DNA from: JBFGFG01 sp041627475
GTDB lineage: Bacteria > Actinomycetota > Nitriliruptoria > Nitriliruptorales > Nitriliruptoraceae
Direction of reading: 5' to 3'
NCBI GenBank assembly: GCA_041627475.1
Contig: JBFKQZ010000076.1
Span: 1 to 11,984, forward strand
Length of the DNA stretch: 11,984 nucleotides
Below the pieces are notes generated by a model, which was not told where the DNA came from, did no database searches, and saw only the letters and a list, made by a program, of their open reading frames with translations. Below are positions 1-7,229 of this stretch, piece by piece (within the stretch, counting starts at the first letter, position 1; each line of letters opens with the position of its first letter). The position numbers were made by a program, and so were the translations under genes.

Positions 1-77
1 CGGGGCACGGGCACGTGGCAGCGCAGCTCCGTGCCGGCTCCCGACTCGACGAGGTGGACGAGTGCGGAGTGGTCCAC
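1..77 (-). CDS. possible gene start running off the left edge, unknown product
   Basis: Reading the minus strand from a GTG at 77-75 gives an open frame to the window edge. It begins MDHSALVHLVESGAG and has G or C at nearly all third positions, as the neighbouring real genes do. The GTG lies one codon after the TGA of the RNB ribonuclease and is in the same frame. It is therefore either the next gene of a tightly packed operon or in-frame sequence beyond the stop. No Shine-Dalgarno sequence is visible before the GTG, and a 7-base tandem duplication occupies that spot. The product cannot be recognised from about 25 residues. Confidence 0.3.
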   Translation of the reverse strand, partial: MDHSALVHLVESGAGTELRCHVPVP

Positions 78-80
78 AGG

Positions 81-1493
81 TCACAGGTCATCGCCCGCGG
101 CCAGGGTGACGCGACGCTCCACCACGTCGACGGCCTCGACGCGCACGGCGACCTCGGTGCCGAGCGGCAGGCGTGGCTGCATCGTCAGGAGCGCGGGCGG
201 GTCGACGAGACGCACCTGGGTCGCGTCGTCGGCGACGTGCCGCAGGGGCACGCCGCGCAGCACCTCGCCCACGCGCGGGGCGAGGAGCAGCGCCTCGGCG
301 AGGTCGGTCGTGGCGCGCTCGGCGGCGCCGGCTCGGCTCCCACCGGACTGCATCTCGCCCGGCACGTCCGGCAGCACTGTCCGGACGTCGTCGGGGACGT
401 CGCGACCCTCGGTGATCGCCAGCAGCACCTCGTGGGCGTAGCGGTCGACGAGGCGCCGCAGCGGTGCGGTCACGTGGGCGTAGTGCGCAGCCACGGCGGC
501 GTGGACCTGCGGGTCCTCCCCGGGCACCAGGTGCTGGTAGCTGGCACCGCGCAGCGTGCGGGTCGCCGAGACGAGCAGCGCGGCGTCGCGGGCGCTCGCG
601 CCGTGCAGGGTCCGGAGGAAGGTCGCCACGTCGACGTGGTCCGGCCACGGCGCCCCGAGCGCGTGCGCGTCGGCCCGCAGCGCCGCGCGCTGTTCGTCGG
701 TCGACGGCGGGAGCGTCCGCAGGAGCCCGTGACCGGCGTCGACCATGGTCGATGCCGCCACCTGCCCGACCAGCAGCGAGAGCTGGGCGTTGGCCGCCTC
801 GATCGGCAGGGTCCGACGCAGGCGCAGCTCGGGCACGCCGTCGACCAGCTCGACGCGCTGGTCGGCGATGTCCAGCGAGATCCCGCCCCGCGCCCACTCG
901 AGCTCCTGCCGGCGGCGACCGAGCTCGAGCAGGCCGGCTGCCGCGTGGTCGGGCTGGGCGGTCGCGTGCTGCGCGTCCAGGTAGTCGAGCTGCGCACGGC
1001 TGCGAACCGTGGCGCGTCGCAGGTCGCTGTCGACGACGACCCCGTCGACGTCGAGGTCGACCCGCCAGAGCAGCGCCGGACGGTCCACACCCGGCAGGAG
1101 GCTCGCTGCCTCCTCGGACAGCACGCGGGGGTGCAGCGGCACCGTGCCGTCCGGGAGGTAGACCGTGCGGCCGCGAGCGCGGGCCTCGTGGTCGACCGGG
1201 TCGCCGACGGTCACGAACGCGGTGAGGTCCGCGATGGCGTAGTGGGCCCGCAGACCGCTCCCCCGGCGCTCGATGTGCAGTGCCTGGTCGAGGTCACGGC
1301 TGCCCGGCGGGTCGATCGTGACGAGCGGCAGGTCCGTCGCGTCGACGCGAGCCCCGACTGGGCCGGTCGCGGCAGCTGCGGCCGCTGCCTCCTCGACCTC
1401 GCCCGGGAAGCCCTCCGGCAGGCCGAGGTCCTCCCGCAGGCGCGCGAACGCGTCCGCAGGTGCGGCGGGCAGGGAACGGCGGGGCGCGGGCAT
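81..1493 (-). CDS. RNB-domain exoribonuclease (RNase II/R family, short actinobacterial form)
   Basis: This 470-residue protein belongs to the RNase II/RNase R family, which degrades RNA 3' to 5' in the cytoplasm using Mg2+ held by acidic residues. The RNB signature is at about residues 57-72 (LVTIDPPGSRDLDQAL), with D61, D67 and D69 as metal ligands; Q70 sits where E. coli enzymes have a fourth Asp. Other RNB blocks are HYAIADLTAFV (84-94), the region 108-135 with YLPDGTVPLHPRVLSEE, and AHVTAPLRRLVDRYAHE (339-355), equivalent to the Y-H-F-T-S-P-I-R-R block of RNase II. About 50 residues precede the signature, so the N-terminal cold-shock domains of full-length RNase R are absent. The last roughly 65 residues may be a reduced S1-like barrel. 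E. coli RNase II and R are 644 and 813 residues; short forms near 470 are familiar in actinobacteria. The ATG at 1493 is preceded by AGGA seven bases upstream. Family is certain; the exact substrate is not. Confidence 0.93.
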   Translation of the reverse strand: MPAPRRSLPAAPADAFARLREDLGLPEGFPGEVEEAAAAAAATGPVGARVDATDLPLVTIDPPGSRDLDQALHIERRGSGLRAHYAIADLTAFVTVGDPVDHEARARGRTVYLPDGTVPLHPRVLSEEAASLLPGVDRPALLWRVDLDVDGVVVDSDLRRATVRSRAQLDYLDAQHATAQPDHAAAGLLELGRRRQELEWARGGISLDIADQRVELVDGVPELRLRRTLPIEAANAQLSLLVGQVAASTMVDAGHGLLRTLPPSTDEQRAALRADAHALGAPWPDHVDVATFLRTLHGASARDAALLVSATRTLRGASYQHLVPGEDPQVHAAVAAHYAHVTAPLRRLVDRYAHEVLLAITEGRDVPDDVRTVLPDVPGEMQSGGSRAGAAERATTDLAEALLLAPRVGEVLRGVPLRHVADDATQVRLVDPPALLTMQPRLPLGTEVAVRVEAVDVVERRVTLAAGDDL

Positions 1494-1499
1494 GCGCCG

Positions 1500-1505
1500 A
1501 TCCTA
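1500..1505 (-). promoter_or_regulatory. possible -10 element for the RNB gene (TAGGAT)
   Basis: On the minus strand TAGGAT lies six bases before the RNB gene ATG. This is the distance expected for a -10 box giving a leaderless transcript, which is frequent in actinobacteria. The AGGA inside it could instead serve as a ribosome binding site, and no convincing -35 box is seen 16-18 bases upstream. It is one of only a few TAnnnT hexamers in the 99-base divergent gap. Weak call. Confidence 0.2.
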
Positions 1506-1592
1506 CGTCCCACCAGATCGGGACCGTGGGCCCGTGCGTCACGGCTCGCGCCGGGTGAGGATCGACAACCGGGAGCAGGGCAGGGAGCCGGC

Positions 1593-3647
1593 ATGGCAGC
1601 GCAGCAACGTCACACCGTCGTCAACGTCACGCTGCAGGGTCCCGAATGGGACCACGACGAGGACATCCGGCTGGGCGGGCACGACTTCCGTCTCGTGCGG
1701 CACGGCACGAGCGGCGATGTCGAGGACGCCGAGGCGGCAGTGCTCCGTTGGTCGGACAGCGCGGACGCGATCGCCGTCAGCGGCATCCGCGAGGCGCGCG
1801 CGGCGGGGCACACCGGCGGCCGGCTGCCGGACCTCGACCGCCTGCTGCATGCGACCACGCAGGTTCCCGTCCGCAGTGACCACCTCATCGCGGACATCCT
1901 GCAGGAATGGGCCATCAGGCGTGTCGCCGCCGAACTCCCCGGCTACTTCACGAACGCCAGGGTGGTCGTGGTCGGCGGGACGACGAGGGAGCGGACCGTC
2001 AGGGTCCTGCACGAGTTCACCGACAACATCGTGTTCGAGGAGCCCGGCCACGACGTGGTGCTCCCCGGTCGGCTCAAGACGAACCCCGTCACCGCCGCCG
2101 CCGCCGGCCTCGGCGAGGCCGCCTGGCGGCAGGTGCCCGACTTCGTCAAGGACCACGTGGCCGGCCCGACCGGCTGGTTCACCGACAGGCTCGCCCACTA
2201 CGCGGTCGAGGACGCCGACGTCCTGATCGGCTCGTTCGCCGAGCTGGTGCACTTCGGGCTGCCCCACCTGCACGGCAAGGCCGTGATCACGAGCACGGTC
2301 TCCGAGGACCGCCTCTCGACCCTCCGGCGGCTCGGTGCCGACCTCGTCGTCGACGTCGCACCGAAGCCCTTCGACTTCATGATCGTGCCGGCGACGCTCG
2401 AGGCGATGGTCGCGGCCACGGTGCGCGATGACCGCGACGTCACGACCGACGACCTCGCCCGGTTCATCGAGGAGGCCGGCCTCGAACCACGGCTGCTCTG
2501 GCCCAACGGTCGCCGGCGCAAGAGCCGGTTCTCCTTCGTCATCCACCCGCTGTCGACCGAGTACTTCAAGAACGTCGAGCCGCTCGGGCGGATCACGGGC
2601 CTGCCCGGGATGAGCCAGGTCGTCGAGAAGACCATGGCCTACGCCCCACCGTTCGTCTACAGCCACGTCACCGGCATCGAGTCGGCCACGGGCGACCTGG
2701 CGGAGGGCTGGTTGATCACCGTCGGCGGGACACCGAAGGAGATGCTCGCCCACCAGCCCGAGTTCACCTACTCGCGTCTGCTGCAGGCGGCGGAGCTGTC
2801 ACGGCGGCTCGGCGCCCAGATCATGGGCCTGGGGGCGTTCACCAAGGTCGTCGGTGACGCTGGCGTGACCGTCGCCAGGCAGGCGCCGCTCCCGGTGACG
2901 ACGGGCAACAGCTACAGCGCCTCGGGGGCGCTGTGGGCGGCGCACGAGGCCGTGCGGCGACTGGGCGTGCTGCAGCCGGACGAGGACGGCATCGTCCACG
3001 GGAAGGTGATGGTCGTCGGCGCGTCGGGCTCGATCGGCTCGGCCTGCGCCCGGCTGCTCGCGCTCGCGGTGGACGAGCTCTGGCTCGTCGCGCCCGAGCC
3101 GGCGAAGCTGCTCCACCTCAAGCAGGAGATCGAGCAGGAGCAGCACCGCGCCGAGATCCACGTCGCGACCGAACCGGCGGGACCCCTCCCCGACATGGAC
3201 ATGATCGTCACCGCGACGTCGGCGGCGGGCCAGAAGGTCCTCGACATCGAGCGGGTGAAGCCCGGCTGTGTGATCACCGACGTCGCACGACCGCTGGACC
3301 TGTCCCCGGAGGAGGTGGCGAAGCGCCCGGACGTGCTGGTCATCGAGTCCGGCGAGGTCGAGCTGCCGGGTGACGACGTGCAGATGAAGCACATCGGCCT
3401 GCCCCCCGGCGTGGCCTACGCCTGCCTCGCCGAGACGATCGTCCTCGCGCTCGAGGGCCGTTACGAGAACTTCACGGTCGGTCGTCAGATCGACTGGCGG
3501 CGTGTCAAGGAGATCTACCAGCTGGGTCTGCGTCACGGCATGCAGCTCGCGACCATCTCCGGCGTGAACGGTCCGTACACCGATGCCGACTTCGCGCGCG
3601 TCCGCAAGGCCGCACTCGCCGCCCGCGAACAGGTCGGCGCGGACTGA
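1593..3647 (+). CDS. two-domain protein: N-terminal Rossmann-like domain plus C-terminal acyl-ACP reductase (AAR)-like domain
   Basis: This protein has 684 residues. The C-terminal part, about 315-655, follows the layout of cyanobacterial long-chain acyl-ACP reductase, which reduces fatty acyl-ACP to fatty aldehyde with NADPH. LGAQIMGLGAFTKVV (406-420) matches the AAR stretch ending ALGGFTSI, and TTGNSYSA (436-443) matches TTGNTHTA. VVGASGSIGSA (474-484) is the nucleotide-binding loop. C559 in KPGCVITD matches the AAR QPCVLID cysteine. C611 in YACLAETIVLALEG matches FACFAEAMLLEFEG, whose cysteine (Cys294 in Synechococcus AAR, as I recall) carries the acyl thioester. RYENF and LRHGMQ follow in the same order. 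Residues 1-315 are extra relative to the roughly 340-residue AAR. They contain a possible dinucleotide fold (VVVVGGTT, 124-131) and HGKAVITSTVSEDRL (227-241). From memory this half resembles proteins annotated quinate 5-dehydrogenase. The ATG is preceded by AGGGAG six bases upstream. The open frame continues upstream to 15, but that part is antisense to the RNB gene. Acyl reductase activity is inferred, and the true substrate could be acyl-CoA or something else. Confidence 0.75.
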   Translation: MAAQQRHTVVNVTLQGPEWDHDEDIRLGGHDFRLVRHGTSGDVEDAEAAVLRWSDSADAIAVSGIREARAAGHTGGRLPDLDRLLHATTQVPVRSDHLIADILQEWAIRRVAAELPGYFTNARVVVVGGTTRERTVRVLHEFTDNIVFEEPGHDVVLPGRLKTNPVTAAAAGLGEAAWRQVPDFVKDHVAGPTGWFTDRLAHYAVEDADVLIGSFAELVHFGLPHLHGKAVITSTVSEDRLSTLRRLGADLVVDVAPKPFDFMIVPATLEAMVAATVRDDRDVTTDDLARFIEEAGLEPRLLWPNGRRRKSRFSFVIHPLSTEYFKNVEPLGRITGLPGMSQVVEKTMAYAPPFVYSHVTGIESATGDLAEGWLITVGGTPKEMLAHQPEFTYSRLLQAAELSRRLGAQIMGLGAFTKVVGDAGVTVARQAPLPVTTGNSYSASGALWAAHEAVRRLGVLQPDEDGIVHGKVMVVGASGSIGSACARLLALAVDELWLVAPEPAKLLHLKQEIEQEQHRAEIHVATEPAGPLPDMDMIVTATSAAGQKVLDIERVKPGCVITDVARPLDLSPEEVAKRPDVLVIESGEVELPGDDVQMKHIGLPPGVAYACLAETIVLALEGRYENFTVGRQIDWRRVKEIYQLGLRHGMQLATISGVNGPYTDADFARVRKAALAAREQVGAD

Positions 3648-3657
3648 CGGCGACGTG

Positions 3658-4473
3658 TCAGCCGTCGACGGTCGACAGTTCGAGGGTGAAGCCCGCGTCG
3701 GCCAGGTGCTCGAGGATCCACGGGATCAGCGGCCCGACGTCGGTGGACGGTGGCATCTGGTCGAAGCCGTACCGCGACACGATGCCGACGGCCCGGCCGT
3801 CCGCCTCGAGCGAGAACGGCGAGCCGGAGTCGCCGAGCTGCGCCATCGTCTGGGCCACGTACTCGTCCTCGGTGACCTGTGTCACCACGCCGTACCGCCC
3901 CTCGCGGGTCAGGTCGTTCTGCCCGAGCACGAGGCCGTACCCCGACTGCCGCAGGACGTCCCCGACGGCAAGCTCGCCGCGGTCCACGTAGCCCGTCGGT
4001 GCGATGTCACCGAACATCTGCGGGTGCGCGAGTCCGACCTTGTCGGCGTCGATCTCGATGAGCGAGAAGTCGACCAGCGACCGGATGTCGTCCGAGTCGT
4101 AGACCACGGTCCCGAACCCGTCGTCCGCACCCTCACCGAACGTGGCGACACGCTGGCCGACCTCGTCGGTGCAGTGCGCGGCCGTCCCGATGTAGGCCTT
4201 CGGCGTGGGGAGCTCCCCGGTCTCGGGGTCCGGCTCGACGAGCTCGTGGAAGAGCCAGTTGTAGGTGCAGTAGGCATCGAGCTCCGTCAGCGGGAGGTCA
4301 CCCGTGTCGTCGCCCGGGTCGATCATGCCGGCGCCCGGCCGGATCACTGCCTCGTCGGGCGAGGCTGCGTACGGCGGGAGCGGATCGCCGTCGAGGCCGG
4401 CGTCCGGGACGACGGGGGCGGCAGCGACGGCAGCGACGGCCGCGGCCGAGAGCAGGAGCGGGAGGGTGCGCAT
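3658..4473 (-). CDS. secreted trypsin-like serine protease (S1/V8 fold)
   Basis: This is a 271-residue serine endopeptidase of the chymotrypsin fold with an intact triad: H100 in GTAAHC, D135 in VDFSLIEI and S216 in GDSGSP. C69 and C101 are the only cysteines and are placed to form the disulfide that usually brackets the catalytic His. Residues 1-20 (MRTLPLLLSAAAVAAVAAAP) form a signal peptide with a short basic start and an Ala-rich core. An acidic segment of about 45 residues, possibly a propeptide, precedes the catalytic domain. No C-terminal anchor is seen, so release outside the membrane is likely. I chose the ATG at 4473 because AAGGA sits six bases upstream and the signal peptide begins there. 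An in-frame ATG eight codons earlier would spoil the signal peptide. The gene lies 64 bases after proB on the same strand, so it may be partly co-transcribed. It converges with the AAR-like gene across 10 bases. The cleavage target is unknown. Confidence 0.88.
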   Translation of the reverse strand: MRTLPLLLSAAAVAAVAAAPVVPDAGLDGDPLPPYAASPDEAVIRPGAGMIDPGDDTGDLPLTELDAYCTYNWLFHELVEPDPETGELPTPKAYIGTAAHCTDEVGQRVATFGEGADDGFGTVVYDSDDIRSLVDFSLIEIDADKVGLAHPQMFGDIAPTGYVDRGELAVGDVLRQSGYGLVLGQNDLTREGRYGVVTQVTEDEYVAQTMAQLGDSGSPFSLEADGRAVGIVSRYGFDQMPPSTDVGPLIPWILEHLADAGFTLELSTVDG

Positions 4474-4503
4474 GGCGGGTCCTTGTGTCCCCACCATGCT
4501 TCG

Positions 4504-4518
4504 CCGCGCGGTGCGCGG
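4504..4518 (-). terminator. small GC hairpin after proB
   Basis: A perfect 6-base-pair stem (CCGCGC/GCGCGG) with a 3-base loop lies about 20 bases beyond the proB stop and before the protease gene. No T-run follows on the minus strand. It could weakly separate proB from the protease, or be chance in such GC-rich DNA. Confidence 0.2.
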
Positions 4519-4537
4519 AGTCCTCCCCGTCGCGCGT

Positions 4538-5659
4538 TCAGCGCGGGACGTCGACGACGACGAGGTCGTCGCGGTTGATCAGCTCGCCAGCGCTGCGGCC
4601 GAGCTCGTCGGCGGCTTCCGCGCTCGTTCGACCGAGGACGCGGCGCACGTCGGCGACGTCGAGGCGGACGAGTCCGCGGGCCACGGTGCGGCCGCCGGCG
4701 TCCACGACCTCGACGAGGTCGCCGGCCTCGAAGTCGCCCGTCGCCCCGGTCACCCCGACCGCCAGCAGTGAGGACGCCCGCTCGCGCAGGGCACGGACGG
4801 CCCCGTCGTCGATCGTCAGCGTCCCACGCGGACGCAGGGCCGAGCCGATCCACAGGCGTCGCGCCTCGAGCCGTCTCGGCTGGGCGGCGAACCAGGTCCC
4901 GACCTCCTCGCCCTCGACGGCGGCGAGGACGACACCGCCCGCGCGGGCGTCGGCGACGACCGCCTGGCAGCCGGCACGCACGGCGACGGTCGCCGCCTCG
5001 ACCTTGGTGCGCATGCCCCCGGACCCGACCGTCGACGACGAGCCGCCGACGACCGCGGTGATCGCGGCCGGGTCGTCGACCCGCTGGACGAGCTCGGCAC
5101 CGGGGTCGCGGCTCGGGTCGGCGGTGAACAGGCCCTCGACGTCACTGAGCAGGAGCAGGAGGTCCGCGTGCAGCATCGTCGCGACCACCGCGGCGAGGTG
5201 GTCGTTGTCGCCGTAGACGAGCTCCTCGGTGGCGACGGCGTCGTTCTCGTTGATGACGGGGACGGCACCGAGCTCGAGCAGCCGCTCGAGCGTGGTGCGA
5301 CCGGTGAGGAAGCGGTGCCGGTGGACGACGTCGTCCTGGTTGAGGAGGATCTGCGCGGCGGCGAGACCGTGGCGGTCGAGCTCCTCGGCCCAGGCGTGCG
5401 CGAGCTGGCCCTGACCGACGGCCGCGGCGGCCTGCAGCGTGGGCAGGTCCTCCGGACGGCTGTCGAGGCGCAGCACGCCCATTCCGGCGGCCACGGCCCC
5501 GGAGCTGACGACCACCACCGGGATCCCGGCCGCACGGACCGCGGCGACCTCGTCGGCCAGCGCGGCGAGGCGTTCGCGGTCGAGCCGGCCGTCCGCACGC
5601 CGCAGCGACGACGACCCGACCTTGACGACGACCAGCCCGGGGCGCGCGAAACGGCTCAC
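4538..5659 (-). CDS. proB: glutamate 5-kinase (gamma-glutamyl kinase)
   Basis: This cytoplasmic enzyme phosphorylates L-glutamate with ATP to gamma-glutamyl phosphate, the first and feedback-controlled step of proline synthesis. At 373 residues it matches the full-length family (E. coli 367). The amino acid kinase domain occupies about 8-255: KVGSSSL (13-19) for phosphate binding, VSSGAVAAGMG (51-61), INENDAVA (136-143), GDNDHLAA (150-157), LSDVEGLF (171-178) and GGMRTKVEAA (214-223). A C-terminal PUA domain spans about 275-365. The start is GTG at 5659 and overlaps the obg stop as GTGA, so translation is probably coupled to obg. The enzyme needs ProA as its partner, but proA does not follow within the window, which is a departure from the common obg-proB-proA order. 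Confidence 0.97.
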   Translation of the reverse strand: MSRFARPGLVVVKVGSSSLRRADGRLDRERLAALADEVAAVRAAGIPVVVVSSGAVAAGMGVLRLDSRPEDLPTLQAAAAVGQGQLAHAWAEELDRHGLAAAQILLNQDDVVHRHRFLTGRTTLERLLELGAVPVINENDAVATEELVYGDNDHLAAVVATMLHADLLLLLSDVEGLFTADPSRDPGAELVQRVDDPAAITAVVGGSSSTVGSGGMRTKVEAATVAVRAGCQAVVADARAGGVVLAAVEGEEVGTWFAAQPRRLEARRLWIGSALRPRGTLTIDDGAVRALRERASSLLAVGVTGATGDFEAGDLVEVVDAGGRTVARGLVRLDVADVRRVLGRTSAEAADELGRSAGELINRDDLVVVDVPR

Positions 5660-7131
5660 GGGGCCGTCCAGTCGTCGTCCCAGTCCTCGACGTCAGCGAG
5701 CTCGTCGTCCGCGCCGAGCTCGTCGAGCTCGTCGTCGAGCAGGTCCGCGGCACGCTCCTCGGCCAGCGCAGCCTCACGCTCGTCCGGGGGCAGCTGGTGC
5801 GGGTCGGGCCGGAACTCGAAGAACAGGTCGTCGATGACGACGTCGTCGCCCTTGCGCGCCCCCGCCTTGACGAGCGCCTTCTCGACACCGGCACGGCGGA
5901 GCCGGCCCTCGAGGTAGCGCATGGCCTCGCGGTTGTCGGACGGCAGCATCCGGACCCAGCGCTCCACACGGGCGCTGGACACGCGGTAGGCACCGCTGTC
6001 GTCGCGGGAGACCTCGAGGTCGTCGCGGGCTCGCAGGGGCCGCAGGACGACCGGTGCCTCCTCGTCGGCGACGGCGGTCGCCTCGGCCCGCTCGCGGGCC
6101 TCGCCGACCAGCTCGGCCAGGCGCCAGCGCAGCACGTCCAGGCCCTCGCCCGTCAGCGCCGAGATCGGGATGGGCTGCTCGTCGGCGCCCATCTCGCGCA
6201 TGGCGGCGGCGAGCCGGTCCTCGTAGAGCTCCGCAGCGGCCTGCCCGTCGGGCAGGTCGAGCTTGTTGAGCACGACGACCTGGGGCCGCTCGAGCAGCGA
6301 CGGCTCGTAGCGACGCAGCTCGTCGCGCATGACCTCGAGGTCGTGCGCGGGATCGCGCTCTGGGTCGAACGGCGCTGCGTCCAGGACGTGCACGAGCACG
6401 CTGCAGCGCTCGATGTGCCGCAGGAACTGGTGCCCGAGGCCCTTGCCCTCGGCAGCGCCCTCGACCAGCCCGGGGACGTCGGCGAGGACGACGTCGGTGG
6501 CGTCGCCGGCCTCACCGGCGCGCATGACGCCGAGGTGGGGCGTCAGCGTGGTGAAGGGCCAGGCCTCGACCCGCGGCGTGGCGGCGGACAGCGCCCGGAT
6601 CAGCGACGACTTGCCGGCCGACGGGTAGCCCACCAGCCCGACGTCGGCGATGAGCTTGAGCTCGAGCCGCAGCGTGTGCTCGGGGACCTTCTCGCCGTGC
6701 TCGTGGAAGCGCGGGATGCGCCGGTGCTTGGTCGCGAAGGCCAGGTTGCCCCGACCCCCGCGGCCGCCCTCGGCGACGATGGCCTGCTGGCCGTGGACGG
6801 CGAGGTCAGCGACCTGCTCACCCCGGACCGGGTCGTGCACGACCGTGCCGACCGGCACGCGGACGACGAGGTCGGCGCCGTTGCGTCCGTCCTGGTTGTC
6901 GCCGCGGCCCCGCTCCCCGTTCTCGGCACGCCGGTGCGGTGCCCGGTGGAGGTCGAGCAGCGAGGTCACGCCCTCGTCGGCCACCAGGACGACGTCGCCA
7001 CCCTTGCCACCGTTGCCGCCGTCCGGGCCACCACGCGGCACGTGCTTCTCGCGCCGGAACGAGGTGGTCCCGTCGCCACCACGTCCGCCACGGACGTGGA
7101 TCGTGCACTCGTCGACGAACTCAGCGGACAC
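5656..7131 (-). CDS. obg: Obg/CgtA family GTPase
   Basis: This essential GTPase binds the 50S ribosomal subunit and acts in late assembly and growth control. It has 491 residues with all three expected parts. The glycine-rich Obg fold (about 2-160) includes GGRGGDGTTSFRREK and GGPDGGNGGKGGDV. The G domain (about 161-340) has G1 GYPSAGKSS (168-176), G2 PFTTLTP (192-198), G3 DVPGLVEGA (218-226), G4 NKLD (289-292) and G5 SALTGEG (324-330). The OCT domain (about 361-442) ends KGDDVVIDDLFFEF. A tail of about 50 residues after it is strongly acidic (DDELDELGADDELAD, then DWDDDW). The GTG start at 7131 is supported by the conserved N-terminus (SAEFVDECTIHV); the ribosome binding site is weak. It lies 98 bases after rpmA, and a perfect hairpin occupies that gap. 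Confidence 0.98.
   Translation of the reverse strand: MSAEFVDECTIHVRGGRGGDGTTSFRREKHVPRGGPDGGNGGKGGDVVLVADEGVTSLLDLHRAPHRRAENGERGRGDNQDGRNGADLVVRVPVGTVVHDPVRGEQVADLAVHGQQAIVAEGGRGGRGNLAFATKHRRIPRFHEHGEKVPEHTLRLELKLIADVGLVGYPSAGKSSLIRALSAATPRVEAWPFTTLTPHLGVMRAGEAGDATDVVLADVPGLVEGAAEGKGLGHQFLRHIERCSVLVHVLDAAPFDPERDPAHDLEVMRDELRRYEPSLLERPQVVVLNKLDLPDGQAAAELYEDRLAAAMREMGADEQPIPISALTGEGLDVLRWRLAELVGEARERAEATAVADEEAPVVLRPLRARDDLEVSRDDSGAYRVSSARVERWVRMLPSDNREAMRYLEGRLRRAGVEKALVKAGARKGDDVVIDDLFFEFRPDPHQLPPDEREAALAEERAADLLDDELDELGADDELADVEDWDDDWTAP
5698..5734. repeat. three copies of GAGCTCGTCG in the obg acidic tail
   Basis: GAGCTCGTCG occurs at 5698-5707, 5716-5725 and 5725-5734, the last two sharing one base. 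On the coding (minus) strand these encode Asp-Glu-Leu units (DDELDELGADDEL) of the Obg C-terminal tail. The repeat probably reflects the low-complexity acidic tail and may vary in length between strains. Confidence 0.6.
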
Positions 7132-7181
7132 GGTGGGGATCCAGGTTCGGGTTGGGACGGAGGGAAGTCTGGGGAACGGAC

Positions 7182-7205
7182 GAGGGGCGGCCGATGCCGC
7201 CCCTC
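7182..7205 (-). terminator. strong hairpin between rpmA and obg
   Basis: Ten perfect base pairs (GAGGGGCGGC/GCCGCCCCTC) with a four-base loop start 24 bases after the rpmA stop codon. The stem is almost all G-C, but no T-run follows on the minus strand. It could be a partial terminator lowering obg-proB relative to the ribosomal proteins, a transcript-processing site, or a 3' end stabiliser for rplU-rpmA mRNA. A 10-bp perfect stem is very unlikely by chance in a 98-base gap. Confidence 0.5.
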
Positions 7206-7229
7206 CTCACGAGATGTCGCGCTGTGCGG

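Noticed and set aside
15..1592. Open frame upstream of, and in frame with, the AAR-like gene, giving a 1210-residue reading
   Set aside because: It is antisense to the well-supported RNB ribonuclease, is composed of Arg/Gly/Val-rich shadow sequence, and a strong ribosome binding site precedes the ATG at 1593.
1539..2753. 404-residue open frame on the minus strand
   Set aside because: It is antisense to the AAR-like gene, has no recognisable motifs and shows typical shadow composition of high-GC DNA.
3644..3666. Short inverted repeats at the convergent stops of the AAR-like and protease genes
   Set aside because: The stems are only 5-6 bp with 8-9 base loops and compete with each other; at this GC content that is easily chance.
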